Assembly (NCBI GenBank): GCA_036768485.1
Contig: JAVLUZ010000333.1
Location: 124,001 to 188,000, forward strand
DNA from: Mermis nigrescens
Taxonomy: Eukaryota > Nematoda > Enoplea > Mermithida > Mermithidae
Reading direction: 5' to 3'
DNA: 64,000 nt
Below the pieces are notes generated by a model. That model had not been told where the DNA came from and searched no databases. It saw nothing but the letters and a program-made list of their open reading frames with translations. The first letter of the stretch is position 1. Each line of letters starts with the position of its first letter. This document shows positions 11,652 through 22,303 of the stretch, one piece after another. A program made the translations under genes and the position numbers.

Positions 11652-13116
11652 GTTTCGACCCCCAGAATGGCAACTAAATGGCCGCGATCTCCACCGAAAT
11701 TGTCGATTTTTCGTAAAAATTCTAAAAAGGGTGCTTTTAAGAGTTTTTTGCTTATCTTTAGCTAAAAACTCGAATATTGGCGTTTATCGTTATATCCCCA
11801 CATTGGACAACATTTTGTTCAATTTGCGCCATTTCTTCAGATTTTTCAAAATTTCCTCAATTCAACGTTCTAGAAAGAAAGGACATTGTCAGTAGCATCA
11901 GAAAGCAGTGTTTTTGAAGTGTACCCATCGTTTTTTAGCGCGAAAAATGCACTTTTCAAAAATTCTTTCATAAATAATACAACACTACGATGTACGTCCT
12001 ATCCAGTTAATAGAGGACTTAGTTAAATGCATATGAGAAGCAGCTAGATGCTGAGACTAATCTAGAAAAATGGCTAAAAAGATACCAAATATTTAATTCT
12101 CAGTATCTGTCCGATCTTTGGAGATTTGGATTCTGAGATACTAAACCTACATCCGTTTCCCACGCCCATGCATGTCAGGTCCGTTTTTTCCATTCACTTG
12201 ATAAACATGGGTGGATTCAAGGGGGCGGAGCAGGCCATCCCTAATTTACCCAAAGTAATTAGCGAGATAAAGAAAGGATATGTAATTTGCAATGATTTTT
12301 TTGGACGTCGGTGATCATAATGTCTCGAATTTTTCCCTGGTTTATCTGTTTATGGCATTTGTCTACATTCTTAGCAGTCCAGCAGCCATGTTTTAGGCTT
12401 GAAGGCAATTTCATGAATGGAAACAGTTTTTCAGCACAGTTTTCCTGTATTTTCAAGCATAACTTTTTGAAATTTTTGACGTTCTGAATCAAATTCAGCA
12501 TTTATTAAAGCTTCTTAAGTTCTTCCGCTTAACTTTCACCAATTTTTCTGGTGCTTCGCGACAGATTTTCGCTAAGGTCAAAGGAATTTAATGATTTTTT
12601 GCGCTAAATTTTCAAAAATTTAAACCAAAATAGACAAAGGAAAACGCTGAAAAATCCTATCTCGCAACGGAAGCCCAAATTTTTGGGCCGTTTATGGAAG
12701 AATTTGGGTACTGCCCTTTCGGGAAATCCCAGATTTGGCACTGCGGGTAGTGCTACTTAATGTAGTATTCACATCTCACAACACTTTTGCTAAGACGATC
12801 GTACTAAGTAGTAAAATGATGTCTAGCCAAGCCAGGAGAGTCAGCCACTGTGAGGGTTATTTGATCAAGCTTTTTGGACTGAAATGATCTAAACACTTGT
12901 TTAATTGCTTAGCGTGAAAATTTTAATCTACATTTCTAGCCAATTTCAAGAACTTTAGATGAAAATTTTTTATTTTAATTCATTTTTAACCGTGATTCTC
13001 CCTGATTTTCATAATGAAAATGTCCAGTTTTTACTTTTTGGGGCGCCCAGAACTTCAACCCCTTGAGTCCGCGTCTGACGGAAATCCCCAAAACCCCACG
13101 GAGATCATGTATGATG
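11652..13116. other. no gene; old repeats
   Basis: About 11652-11965 continues the repeat interrupted by the MITE. About 12206-12743 has a GGGTGGATTCAAGGGGGCGG start and a CCCAGATTTGGCACTG end that resemble the hAT-type GGCGGATC ends seen at 1990 and 55095, but without a matching TSD. Part of it (GGATATGTAATTTGCAATGA near 12277) matches about 55160-55185. No coding frame is supported. Confidence 0.4.
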
Positions 13117-14713
13117 ATTAGTGTGCATTTCCGCCGCATAGGTCACTTCCGCCGCATAAGTCACTTCCGCCTCATAATTCACTTCCGCCACAGAGTACAG
13201 TTCCGCCGCATATTATGGAATAATCGCTACATGCGCTACGATCACATCTGGGCGTGGGGGGTCTGGGGGGTATGCACCCCCAGAAACCAAAATACCCCCC
13301 CCCCAGAAATCGAAATACTCCCCCAGAATTCAATTTTTAAAAATTTTTTCGTTTTTTTCGCAATTTTTTGATGCCAATGGATAGTGCTTGATGAGAAACG
13401 TCGAAAAATGGTGTTTTTATCGCCATACCACCATTTTTAAGGCCATTTTTTGACCTTCACAAAAATCTTGCACCCCCCAGAATTTTCTTGCTGCCCACGT
13501 ATGGCTACGATTGGCCAAAGTGAGGGGGCGGACCCAACATAAAATGGTCCTATTTCTTGTAAACTTCGCTGAGATAGTCGGTAAAAACTGCATTTTCCTA
13601 CATTTTCCAACACAAGGTCATAAAATAGGTACTTTTAAATAATTTTCTACTATATTGGCTGTAAAAAGTGTCATCCTTAGCCAAATTTAAGGTAATTTAT
13701 GGAAATAATTCTCATGATGCGAACCAGCTATATTTTTAAGGTTTTCTTACATAAAAATACAATTTTCTCCCCAGGCACATTCGTACTAGCTTCAATACAT
13801 TTAATCTCACCAATACGAATATATACGGCGGTTCAGTCATACCCCACGTATCCTCATACTTTTCTGTGTTCTATATTCATGTGTGATTGTATCTCTTAAA
13901 AAGAATTTATAAAATCAGGTGCATGGAAGCGCTCATTCGTCTTAAATGACAACATTATGCAACAAACACTGAACGATTATTAAGACAATTATTCGATGAC
14001 TAATAAAACATTGTTTTCAATTAATAACAGCGAACTAATTCGCATTGTTAGCATCGTGTAGAACAATGCGAGGCTTCTTGCCAATCAAATGCTGCATATA
14101 ACGCAAATACTGATGAATCTCCGTCAATAAGAAGTGAAATATTATAGGCTGCAATGCCTGAGGATCGAAATTCGCAAAGTCCCAAATGTAGCGAGGCTCA
14201 TTTGAAATTCATTTTTAGCAGTGAACGCAAAATAAAATTTTTGACAAAGATAAGCTCATTTAAAATTCAATTTTTAACAATGAATGCGTGGTAAAATTTT
14301 GCCCTACTCTCATTTTATTGATTGAAGTTTACAGGATGAACCAGAAAGGAAGTGCTTATCCAATGCTGCAAAATATGGCTGAATGACTATCAAATAGCTA
14401 CCTAATAACTGAACTCAGTTATCTAAGTCGGATATTTATTTTTTACTAAAAAACTTATTTCATTTTGTAGTCGGGCATTTTAGTTTTTACTAAGAAGCTT
14501 TTATTATATTTTGTTTAATCAAATGGAAACCCGTATAAGTTCTATGCTTCAAACGCTACATTGCTCTGCTCTAAAATTCACTTTGTGTAATTAATAACGA
14601 TTGCAACTGTTACGTACTACTATGCGGCGGAAGGGAACTCATGCGGCGGAAGTGAACTGCGCCGCGGAACTGACCTAGGCAGCAGAAGTGACCTATGCAG
14701 CGGAAGTGCATCG
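13117..14713. mobile_element. foldback-type element with minisatellite arms
   Basis: The left arm, about 13117-13215, is four to five copies of a 16-18-bp unit like CACTTCCGCCGCATAAGT. The right arm, about 14620-14713, is the same unit inverted (TATGCGGCGGAAGTGAACT). Long arms made of short tandem repeats in inverted orientation are the hallmark of Foldback elements. The flanks share CATGTATGAT. The interior has no transposase frame and contains a family A MITE. Confidence 0.7.
13243..13503 (-). mobile_element. family A MITE with perfect 8-bp TSD
   Basis: A 261-bp inverted copy from CACATCTGGGCGTGG to CCCACGTATG, flanked by GCTACGAT on both sides (13235-13242 and 13504-13511). It is inserted just inside the left arm of the foldback-type element. 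Confidence 0.92.
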
Positions 14714-15256
14714 GACCCATGTATGATAGCAATGTGCATCGATTTTTCTTTTGTTATTCAATCCAAATGTGATAAAAAACAGTAATAGATTTCTACACAA
14801 AACACCACCTCCTTAGATGATATGAGAAAAGATATTTTTATATTTGTTGATTGCGTAACATGTGACTTGGAATAATTTTGACGTAAGCACATATAGCTCA
14901 AGGGTAATAGCCTGAGGAGGGTTTCTCATAAGACGTCTAAGCTTAGACGCGTCTAAATTTTAGATTTAGACGCGTCAATTCTTAACTGTGTTTCTCATAA
15001 GACGTGTAAGTTAGACGCGTTGAAATTTCGTCAAAGTTAGACGTGATTTAGACGAATCACTAGACGAGGCAGGGGGCTGGGTTAACTTTTGATTAAAAGC
15101 TTATTCTTTGCATCAGCATGCGCACATGAAAGTTGTTTTCGTAAAAATATGGCACTTTCGATGGTTTTAACTCGTTTTCAATCAAAACGACAATCATTTA
15201 AGACTTGTAATATTTATGACTTTCCAGATAAAGATTTTTACGTTCATTTCGGATAA

Positions 15257-15640
15257 ATGAAAAATTCTTTCAAAAGAATTCACGCTTTTTTACCGGCAAA
15301 AGTACCAGCGAAGGGAAATCCAAGTTGTTCAACGGAATTAAAATTTGTGATAACGTTGCATTTATACAGAACTGGAAGCCCTGATTTTGCTGTGGCGAAA
15401 CTGTTTAATTTGCATTCGAAATCAACTGTTTCAAGAATTGTTACTGAAACCACGGATCAATTATTCGAGCATATGATGAACAAAGTTATATTTTTTCCGG
15501 TAAATATTAAAGATTTATATGTGATCAAGCAAAAATTTTATAGGAAATGCAAAATACCGAATGTCGTAGGATACATTGATTGTACCCATGTATTGGTTTT
15601 AGCGCCCAGCGATGACGAAATTTCATCATGTAAATTATAA
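15257..15640 (+). pseudogene. Harbinger DDE transposase, N-terminal part
   Basis: A 127-codon frame. It shows the helix-turn-helix-like region usual in Harbinger transposases (around residues 45-65: F-N-L-H-S-K-S-T-V-S-R-I-V), then the block carrying the first catalytic aspartate, V-V-G-Y-I-D-C-T-H-V (residues ~100-111), equivalent to the family's G-x-I-D-G-T-H. The frame stops about 15 residues later, and no second Asp or final Glu block follows on this strand. Full-length family members are roughly 350-400 residues, so this is a 3'-truncated, inactive copy. Real homology may begin slightly upstream. Assignment is by motif only. Confidence 0.75.
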
Positions 15641-17319
15641 ACAACGACATTCTATAGACTCTTCTTTGCGTAACTTTCGCTAATTTTTTGTCAAGGTATT
15701 CCTCCTGCTTTTTCAAAACGATAAATTGCTGCTCTTCCAAATTGAAGGAAGTAATTCGTTTTTCTGAAACATCTTTTCGAAAGCCAACGGTGTCCTTTTT
15801 CCACATATGTAGATTGCAAATCCGAGTCCTACAATGCAAACAAATGCTATTCGACTTAGCAAAGTTATTTCTTTTTTTGTAGCATGAATGCAGTAAAGCG
15901 ATTTTTGGAACGGAAAAATCGGGCGTTTTTTGGCCCATTTTTTTGCATTGTTTTGCTGCCAAAAATTGTAAACGCGCACAAAATAGGCACACATTGACAT
16001 GGGTGGGGAAGTGGGTAGGTCGGGACCACATTTTCCTCTAGACAAACTTAAGGTTTAAAGTTCAAATTGTAGCCTTTTGTTGGGATGGATTTTTATATGT
16101 TCTATGCTTAATTTGTATTCTCCAAATGCAATTGTCTTTCAATAGCATGGAACCGATTTGGAAAATCATATGTTTACCTTGAAGCAGAAGGGAAGAAATT
16201 ACTTTGTGGCTCGAAGCACCAAGAAAAACGCATTTTTCAATGAAAATCCGGATTTTCAGCTCATTTCTTCTTTTCAACATTTTTTTCTGCCACTAACTCA
16301 TGTAAATATTGATTTTTCATAATGGGGGAGGGGACGGTGCCCCCACCTACTAAATACAGCCTCACAAATAGTGACTACATTCATGATTTCTGATGTCCAT
16401 AGATCCAAATATTACCCGAAAAATTTTCCAAACAATTTTCAAGAGTTTTTGTCATTATTCCACAGGAAATGATGCTATATGACAGACAATGCTCAATAAC
16501 ACGTTTTTAATGCTTGCTTTGTATTTTTCACTGATTTTTTGGTTTTTTCGGAAAAAATTGATGAACCTCCATAACTTTTTGCTGCCGATGTATAGTCGGG
16601 CCATGAAATTTTTGAGAGGTAGATGAAGAAAAAGAAAGAAAATGAAAGATGGTCAGATAAATGCAAAAACTGATTAGTCTGTTGACTTTTGATGTCAGTA
16701 AGTAAAAATTTTGCCCCAAACAGTCCTATAATAATATATTTCTCATCGATTTCTCCCCTTTTTTCACAAAAAAACTTTTTGGTGCACTTCCCCCATAATT
16801 TTTTTTTCTGTCGATTTATGATAAAAAAGGCTTAAATTTTGCGCAGATCGGCTTTGACTGCTACTCTTTCAGAATCTTATATTCTTTTGATGTTAAATTG
16901 CAGTCAGAAAGGTTAGTCTCGAAAAGTATTGAAAACTCTCCCTAACATACGTATTTTAAAACAAATGGCAATTTAGTTTCGTGTACAGAACAAAACTTTA
17001 TGTGATTACATGCAAGATTCGTGGAAAAATAACAAATTGGCAAAATTTTGGGTATTTGCCATGGTTCCATATTGAGTCATTTTTTCGAGCAAATCAATGT
17101 ATCTTTGCTCAATTTGGAATTATACAGTTTGTGCAATTTTTAAGCCAAAAAAGTTTTGATTGATTTTTAAAGTGTCTTGTAAGTGTTGTTTTGTACTAAC
17201 AAGAATATTACATAACTTCCTTTTTTGCGGCACTTGTAGTCATGTGTTCAAATCAGCTTACTTCATTTAGATTTTAATGAAACATTATCCCTCTTTCGAC
17301 ATCCGTGTTTAGTCCCATT

Positions 17320-17640
17320 AAGCTTGCTGATCCTTCTATTCAACTCGATAATTTAGCCAAATAATGCGGCAATTCGGTAGGCGCCGGACCGCCACCAGTA
17401 ACATAAATGCTTTTTCATGGTTTTGGTTTTGTTGTTGTCCTGCCAACATAGGCATAATTTCGTTTTAAATTGATCAATCGAGCTTTTTCGGCTGTCTATC
17501 GGTTATATTCATTCAATAAACTTTGCCAGGCTTCATTTTTCTTATTGGCCGTTTATGTAGCCGAGAAGGGGCATCCAAAAGTTTTTGATGCTTTTTGTAT
17601 TCTTGAACTAAAATCGCAGTGTCCGCAGCAGAAAAATTCG
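17320..17640 (-). pseudogene. Myb/SANT-like protein of the Harbinger element
   Basis: Read on the minus strand, this region encodes short matches in different frames to the DNA-binding partner of Harbinger elements: an I-L-V-Q-E-Y-K-K-H start (near 17610), an A-W-Q-S-L-like helix (near 17520), and the V-T-G-G-G-P-A-P-T-E-L block (near 17385) that in intact proteins follows the SANT domain as T-G-G-G-P. Frameshifts and stops lie between them, so the gene is dead. Its position opposite the transposase inside the same TIRs supports the call. Confidence 0.6.
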
Positions 17641-18057
17641 AACATCATGGGGGTTTAGCTGATCCTTGACCTTTACTATTGGTTTCAGATGTTTTCGATT
17701 CAGAATCTGAATCGAACCGTGGTGAATCTATTGAAAATTTTTTCAGACAAACAATAATACAAACACACACTTGAAAAATATTTGCAATCACTGACAACTT
17801 ATCGCCGTTGCAGTGTTCTTTTACGAATTTGTAATTTGAATCAAAGAAACATACTCACACTAATATTTGTTTGTATTGAGCAAATTACACAAAACTCACA
17901 ACTTAGATGTAATTCAGACATCCTATAAGAAACACAGTTAAGACTTCTAGACGCACGCATCTAACATCCGTCTAACTTCAACGCATCTAAACTTTGTCAA
18001 AATGGCGTCAAAGTTCAATGCGTCTAACTTCGACGTTCTAATGAGAAACCCACCCAG

Positions 18058-19080
18058 GAATTTTAGAATACAAAAGACCATAAAATGGGTGTAGTAGTCT
18101 GCAAAGTCTTTGCCCCTCGATCATTCGGTGGACAACAAATCTACAAGTATATACACCACAACTGAATTTTGGTGCTTTTTGGAAATTTAGCCCATCAGAC
18201 TACCTCCACAATTTTTTCGATGGCCATGTTTTGCGAAAGAACTGACAAATCATCACAATTATACATTTAAATTTGTTTTGTTTTTCCGCAATTTTAAGTC
18301 ATAGCAAAAAAGGACAAAAGATGCATTTTTGTATACCACCTCCTACAATCATTCTTTTTAAAAGTTTTCAAACCCATAAAATTACGCCCAGAAAATTCAG
18401 GTATTGCATTGCCTACACATGTCTCATTATAATTGCCTTGAACTGCCAGAGTACTGAAAAATGGTCCTTCTAGTAATTTGTTATCACAAGCATTGGCGCT
18501 TTGTGCATAGCTTCTACCAAATAACATTAGGTGGTTGAAAAATTAGTTTATGCTGAGTAAACTAAACAGTCTCAGAAATGTCGAAAATACTGTTCCATTT
18601 ATTTTTTGCCTTTTCTTGATCCATTGACTTGACAAAACCGTCTTGTGAACTTTGTATCAGATTAAAACGATATTAAAGAATTTTGTTCACATGACTAGCT
18701 TTGCCAAGAGGAGCAAACGGAATGTAAGCTGGACTAATCCTTGTGCGTGGAAATTAATTTTTGGCGATCTAGCAAGAAGCTGCAAAAGTGGCTTCTAGGC
18801 AGCTTACTGTAATGCAATTTAACATAATGAAACTTCATTTGCTTATCAATTGCTAAGCACAATATTGTGATTGCTGCTTCAGCTTAAACCGCTTTTGTAT
18901 TCGGTTCATATTGACTCAAGAATTTTGATCCATGTGCAAGGTTTTGTGAAAGATTATACATGGATGCGTAAAAATTGAAATGATTTTGCGGCATAACCAT
19001 GCACACAAAAGTAAAAGTAAACATCAAAAGAATGTTGATGCAGGTATAAATCCAAAAATAATTGTGAAATATTAGCATGT
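18058..19080. other. no gene recognised; possible 3' end of exon array
   Basis: Mostly unassigned AT-rich DNA. On the minus strand about 19008-18885 is open for ~40 codons and ends at TAA (…E-P-N-T-K-A-V). The sequence around 18970 resembles the intron-3'-end region of the adjacent exon array (TCATTTCAATTTTTACGC), though the AG acceptor is not preserved. It could be a terminal exon, but this is speculative. Confidence 0.3.
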
Positions 19081-19156
19081 ATTAAAAGCTGCGTTTGGCT
19101 GCAGAACCTGAAAACTCCGATGAATAATTTTTACTTTTTCAATTTTGATTTCTTAC

Positions 19157-19252
19157 CCATAGGGACGCACTCCTCTCCCATGCTCTGACTATTAAAGACT
19201 GTTTCTGTAAGATGGACTGACGTCTGTTCCAAATTTGATCTTATTTCACTGC
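19157..19252 (-). CDS. array exon 1 of 7 (lowest), 96 nt
   Basis: Bounded by acceptor GGTTCAG (intron ends at 19253) and donor GTAAGA (starts at 19156). Phase 1 at both ends, so it contributes 32 codons in frame with the other exons and contains no stop. The peptide begins S-E-I-R-S-N-L-E-Q and ends G-E-E-C-V-P-M, polar and without a recognised domain. A related but truncated unit lies at 29792-29855. Confidence 0.6.
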
Positions 19253-19477
19253 CTGAACCATGAAAAAATTGAGAAGATAAAAAAGCATGAGCATATGAAA
19301 GCAATGAATAATATAACCGAATTTAATTAAACATCGACTTACTTGAAACACTTTCTTTAAATTCGAATTAAAATTTCAAAAGCATTCTGAAATTATAGCA
19401 GTTATCAAAAGCTGCGTTTAGTGCAAAACTTGAAACCTCTGCTGAATAATTTCCACTTTTTAATTTTAATTTCTTAC

Positions 19478-19561
19478 CCACTGGCTCATGTTCTTCAACT
19501 AAACTCTGACTGTTCAGAACTTTTGAGGACGACTGCACCATATAAGAGTTTGTTCTACCGC
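19478..19561 (-). CDS. array exon 2 of 7, 84 nt
   Basis: Acceptor GGTTCAG, donor GTAAGA, phase 1 to phase 1, 28 codons, no stop. It ends in L-N-S-Q-S-L-V-E-E-H-E-P-V. The same end (with D for H) recurs in the exon at 29011-29103, showing that the two are related while their first halves differ. Confidence 0.65.
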
Positions 19562-19789
19562 CTGAACCACGAAAAAATTGAAACAATAAAAAAGCATGAG
19601 CATATGACAGCTGTGTATCATATAACCTAATTTAATTGAAAACGAATCACTTTGAAAAATAGCTTACACTAGTTGAAATTTAAATATAAAAAAACATTCT
19701 GAAATTATAGCAGTTATTGAAAGCAGCGTTTGGTGCAAACCTTGAAACCTCTGATGAATAATTTTAACTTTTTAATTTCAATTTCTTAC

Positions 19790-19882
19790 CTAAGGGCTCC
19801 TGTTCATCATCCAAAATCGGATTTCGGGCTACTAGCACAGTATTTCCGGATGTCTCTATGGTAATTCTGTTCACTGTTGTGT
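19790..19882 (-). CDS. array exon 3 of 7, 93 nt
   Basis: Acceptor GGTTCAG, donor GTAAGA, phase 1 to phase 1, 31 codons, no stop. The peptide (T-V-N-R-I-T-I-E-T-S-G-N-T… ending D-D-E-Q-E-P-L) is hardly alignable with its neighbours even though the flanking introns are closely similar. Confidence 0.65.
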
Positions 19883-20110
19883 CTGAACCACGAAAAAATT
19901 GAAATGATAAAAAAGCCTGAGCATATGACAGCTATGTATTGTATAACCTAATTTAATTGAAAACGAAACACTTCGAAAAATGGCTCACTGTAGTTGGAAT
20001 TTAAATATTAAAAAACATCATGAAATTATAGCACTTATAAAAAGCTACATTTGGTGCAAAACTTGAAACCTCCGATGCATAATTTTTACTATTTAATTTC
20101 AATTTCTTAC

Positions 20111-20191
20111 TCGCTGCTTCATTGTCTCCGGCTATACTGTGATTGTCTGCAACCAATGCATCTTGATTGGCAGTCGTCTGAACCACACCAC
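20111..20191 (-). CDS. array exon 4 of 7, 81 nt
   Basis: Acceptor GGTCCAG, donor GTAAGA, phase 1 to phase 1, 27 codons, no stop. It belongs to the 81-nt subtype (G-V-V-Q-T-T-A-N-Q-D-A-L-V-A-D-N…) shared with exons 20421-20501 and 29333-29413. A second GTGGTTCAG word inside the exon, 14 nt downstream, would shift frame if used. Confidence 0.65.
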
Positions 20192-20420
20192 CTGGACCAC
20201 AAAAAAATTGAAATGATAAAAAGTATGAGCATATGAATGCTATATATTCTATAACCTAATTTAACAGAAAATGAGTCACTTCAAAGAGTAGCTTTCTTTA
20301 AGTTCGAATTTAAATTTAAAAAAAACAATATGAAATTATAGCAGTTATAAAAAGCTACGTTTGGTGTAAAACTTGAAACCTCCGATGCATAATTTTTACT
20401 TTTTAATTTTAATTTCTTAC

Positions 20421-20501
20421 TCGCTGCCTCATCGTCTTTTGCTATACTCTGATTGTCTGCAACCAATTCATCTTGATTGGTAGTCGTCTGAACCACACTG
20501 C
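20421..20501 (-). CDS. array exon 5 of 7, 81 nt
   Basis: Acceptor GGTTCAG, donor GTAAGA, phase 1 to phase 1, 27 codons, no stop. Same subtype as exons 4 and 7 (…T-T-N-Q-D-E-L-V-A-D-N-Q-S-I-A-K-D-D-E-A-A). The intron upstream of it (toward higher coordinates) holds both the LINE and the Polinton. Confidence 0.65.
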
Positions 20502-20655
20502 CTGAACCACGAAAAAATTGAAATGATAAAAAAGTATGAGCTTATGAATGCTATGTATTCTATAACCTAATTTAACAGAAAATTAGTCACTTGAAACAGT
20601 AGCTTTCTTTTGTGCAAATTTAAATTTTAAAAAACATTATGAAATTATAGCAGTT

Positions 20656-21510
20656 GTTGTTGTTATTTGCCAGACATGGTACCATAAATCAAATGTTTAA
20701 TGCGGTTGTTGCCTTTATTGGTTTCCTGCATAATTCGATGATATTTACTTGTAAAGGCCGTGACAGGCAGTTAAAGAGGTGTAGTGTATCTTCTGTTGCC
20801 GCCAGGCAGTGAGGGCAAAGATCAGACATTTGTCCAGTGTTATCGAGTTGGCTGCAAGTCGATGCCAATATGTAGCTGTATCCGCTCATTAGTTGTGCAA
20901 GTTTGGCTCTGGAGCAACGTGGAAGATTTGTTTCGTGTGCAACAATGTTTGGTAGGCGACAGAATATGAAAGGGTTTGGTTTGATAAAGCAGTGTCGTTT
21001 GGCGATCACTGCCTTCTTGTGGAGATCGTTTTGACATTGGTGAAGTATTGTAAGCGGAGGTAGATTCCTTAAGTGGCGTTGAACTCTAGTTTCTGAGTAC
21101 ATTTTAAGTGTTGGTTTGAGCCGGAAATTTCTTTGACATCAGTAAGGTGGACCAGGACAGCCAAATAACTGCCAGCATGGATGGTTGTTATGCAGGCATG
21201 CGACGATTTATTGGTCAGCCAACAGTCAGTTGTGATCCAATACAGATAGCATTCTGGTTTTGCTATGCAGGTGGTTGATTGACATGATTTGAAGGCAAAT
21301 TGTGGATAAACGGAGTGCTGTATTTTGACAGCTTTGTGGTTTCTCAAAATTAGATGTTTCAATTGACGGCATCCAAAGTGGTGCAGCATAATTCAAAATT
21401 GAATGACCAATATCCTTGTATGTTAGTAGAATCGTTTCTTTTTGAGCACCACATGTTTGTCCAGTCAACGCTTTCAAGATCTTGTTGCGTTTTTGAACTT
21501 GGTTTGATTA
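20656..21510 (-). mobile_element. 5'-truncated Jockey/CR1-type LINE with 14-bp TSD
   Basis: An 855-bp minus-strand insertion flanked by AAATTATAGCAGTT on both sides (20642-20655 and 21511-21524), with a short AAC-repeat tail at its 3' end (GTTGTTGTT on the plus strand at 20656). This is target-primed reverse transcription with 5' truncation. Coding remnants are the C-terminal part of the reverse transcriptase protein. One frame (21477-21226) has L-N-Y-A-A-P-L-W-M-P and H-L-H-S-K-T. A second (21102-20689) has L-A-Q-L-M-S-G-Y and the zinc-knuckle-like C-P-H-C-L…H-L-F-N-C. Frames are broken relative to each other. It sits within an intron of the exon array. Confidence 0.9.
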
Positions 21511-21598
21511 AAATTATAGCAGTTATTAAAAGCTGTGTTTGGTGCATAACTTGAAACCTCCGATGAATAATTTTCACTATTCTAATTTTAATTTCTTC
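21511..21598 (-). repeat. array fragment between LINE and Polinton
   Basis: Continuation of the exon-array intron (GCAGTTATTAAAAGCTG… to TAATTTCTTC), cut off by the Polinton at 21599. The last five bases, TCTTC, are the Polinton's target duplication. Confidence 0.85.
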
Positions 21599-21741
21599 AG
21601 TAGTATAGAGGGGGGGGGGGGGGTGGGGGTTGCAAGCATATTTTGGGGGTCTGCCACACAAAACATAGGCAAAGCCCGCTCAAGCCAAGTCAGCTCAGGG
21701 GTCCACGGGGGTCCGCCCCGGGGCTACCCTGTTAGAAGGAA
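21599..21741 (+). repeat. Polinton left terminal inverted repeat
   Basis: Starts AGTAGTATAGAGG followed by a G run, then TCTGCCACACAAAACATAGG and CAAGCCAAGTCAGCTC, ending near CTACCCTGTTAGAAGG. It matches the right end read inverted over its whole length with scattered differences; the G run is longer here. Confidence 0.9.
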
Positions 21742-22099
21742 ATTTGGAATATGATTAGTCTTTGTGGGAATAAATGACTGAATTGAGCGAGAAAGAAAAA
21801 AGAGTTGCTCTCTTGAGGATCAAACTGCCGATCCCTTGCACCTCTGCTAAGGAGCGGAACCACTGCGCTTTGTGGGGGCAAATCTCAATTTTTCTCGAAT
21901 GAAGGTCAATCCTGTCTGGGCGTTGTGCTTAAACCCGTAAAGTTATGTTTCAAGTAGAGCATATAATAAGGTTACGGCAAGTTTTTTAAAAATTCGACCA
22001 AGCATAAACATAGTCTCCGGCGGCTTTTTCAGTAATATTAAAATTTATTCTAAGGGTATAAATATCAACAAACTTTATAAATATCGAGCGATTAGTTCG

Positions 22100-22300
22100 C
22101 ACGAAGCCTATAAATATCACTGACGTTTCATCAGGCTTATTTCCGTCTTTGTGACTAGAGAGATAAAGTCTATAAATGTCAGTGACGTTTCATCAAGCTT
22201 ACTTTGGTCTTTGTGACTAGTGAGATAAAGTCTATAAATATCAGTGACGTTTATAAAAATCATCAAGCTTTTCATGGTCTATGTGACTATTACAAAGCAC
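22100..22300 (+). promoter_or_regulatory. three tandem ~63-bp repeats upstream of the polymerase gene
   Basis: The unit CTATAAATATCAGTGACGTT followed by TCATCAAGCTT and GGTCTTTGTGACTA occurs three times (near 22108, 22168 and 22230). Each unit contains a TATA-like TATAAAT word and a TCAGT initiator-like word, too close together to be one core promoter. The position just before the polymerase start suggests a promoter or terminal regulatory region of the element, but this is inference. Confidence 0.45.
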
Positions 22301-22303
22301 AAA

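Larger units (their letters stand above)
14911..18057. mobile_element. decayed PIF/Harbinger transposon
   Basis: The ends are inverted: left CCTGAGGAGGGTTTCTCATA, right (read inverted) CCTGGGTGGGTTTCTCATTA. Inside each end are repeats of GTTAGACGCGTCTAA-type words. On the plus strand is the start of a Harbinger transposase, and on the minus strand near the right end a Myb/SANT-like gene. This two-gene layout is known for PIF/Harbinger elements. No 3-bp TSD could be fixed. The middle (15.7-17.3 kb) is AT-rich with no recognised gene and may contain younger insertions. Confidence 0.75.
19081..20655 (-). repeat. tandem array of ~310-bp exon-intron units, lower part
   Basis: Five units at ~310-bp spacing. 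Each carries, on the minus strand, TTTTTTCGTGGTTCAG (acceptor-like), a variable 81-96-nt exon, then GTAAGAAATTAAAATTAAAA (donor and intron). The intron stretch through GTGCAAAACGCAGCTTTTAATAAC-like sequence is visibly more alike from unit to unit than the exons. The array continues beyond two insertions at 21511-21598 and 29005-29855. Intron lengths between successive exons are 225, 228, 228 and 229 nt. Confidence 0.85.

Noticed and set aside
15525..16045. 168- and 110-codon minus-strand frames beside the Harbinger transposase
   Set aside because: One overlaps the transposase on the opposite strand, they start with no family motif, and they shift frame against each other. A short Glu/Lys-rich stretch (E-E-Q-Q-F-I-V-L-K-K) hints at a Myb/SANT C-terminus but is too weak to call.
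19081..20655. Reading the ~310-bp array as a CRISPR array or as simple satellite DNA
   Set aside because: The unit is far too long for CRISPR, and the variable part keeps splice sites, phase and frame, which plain satellite DNA would not.
21820..21890. tRNA-like text near the Polinton left end (GGATCAAACTGCCGATCCC)
   Set aside because: No consistent A and B boxes or cloverleaf could be drawn.
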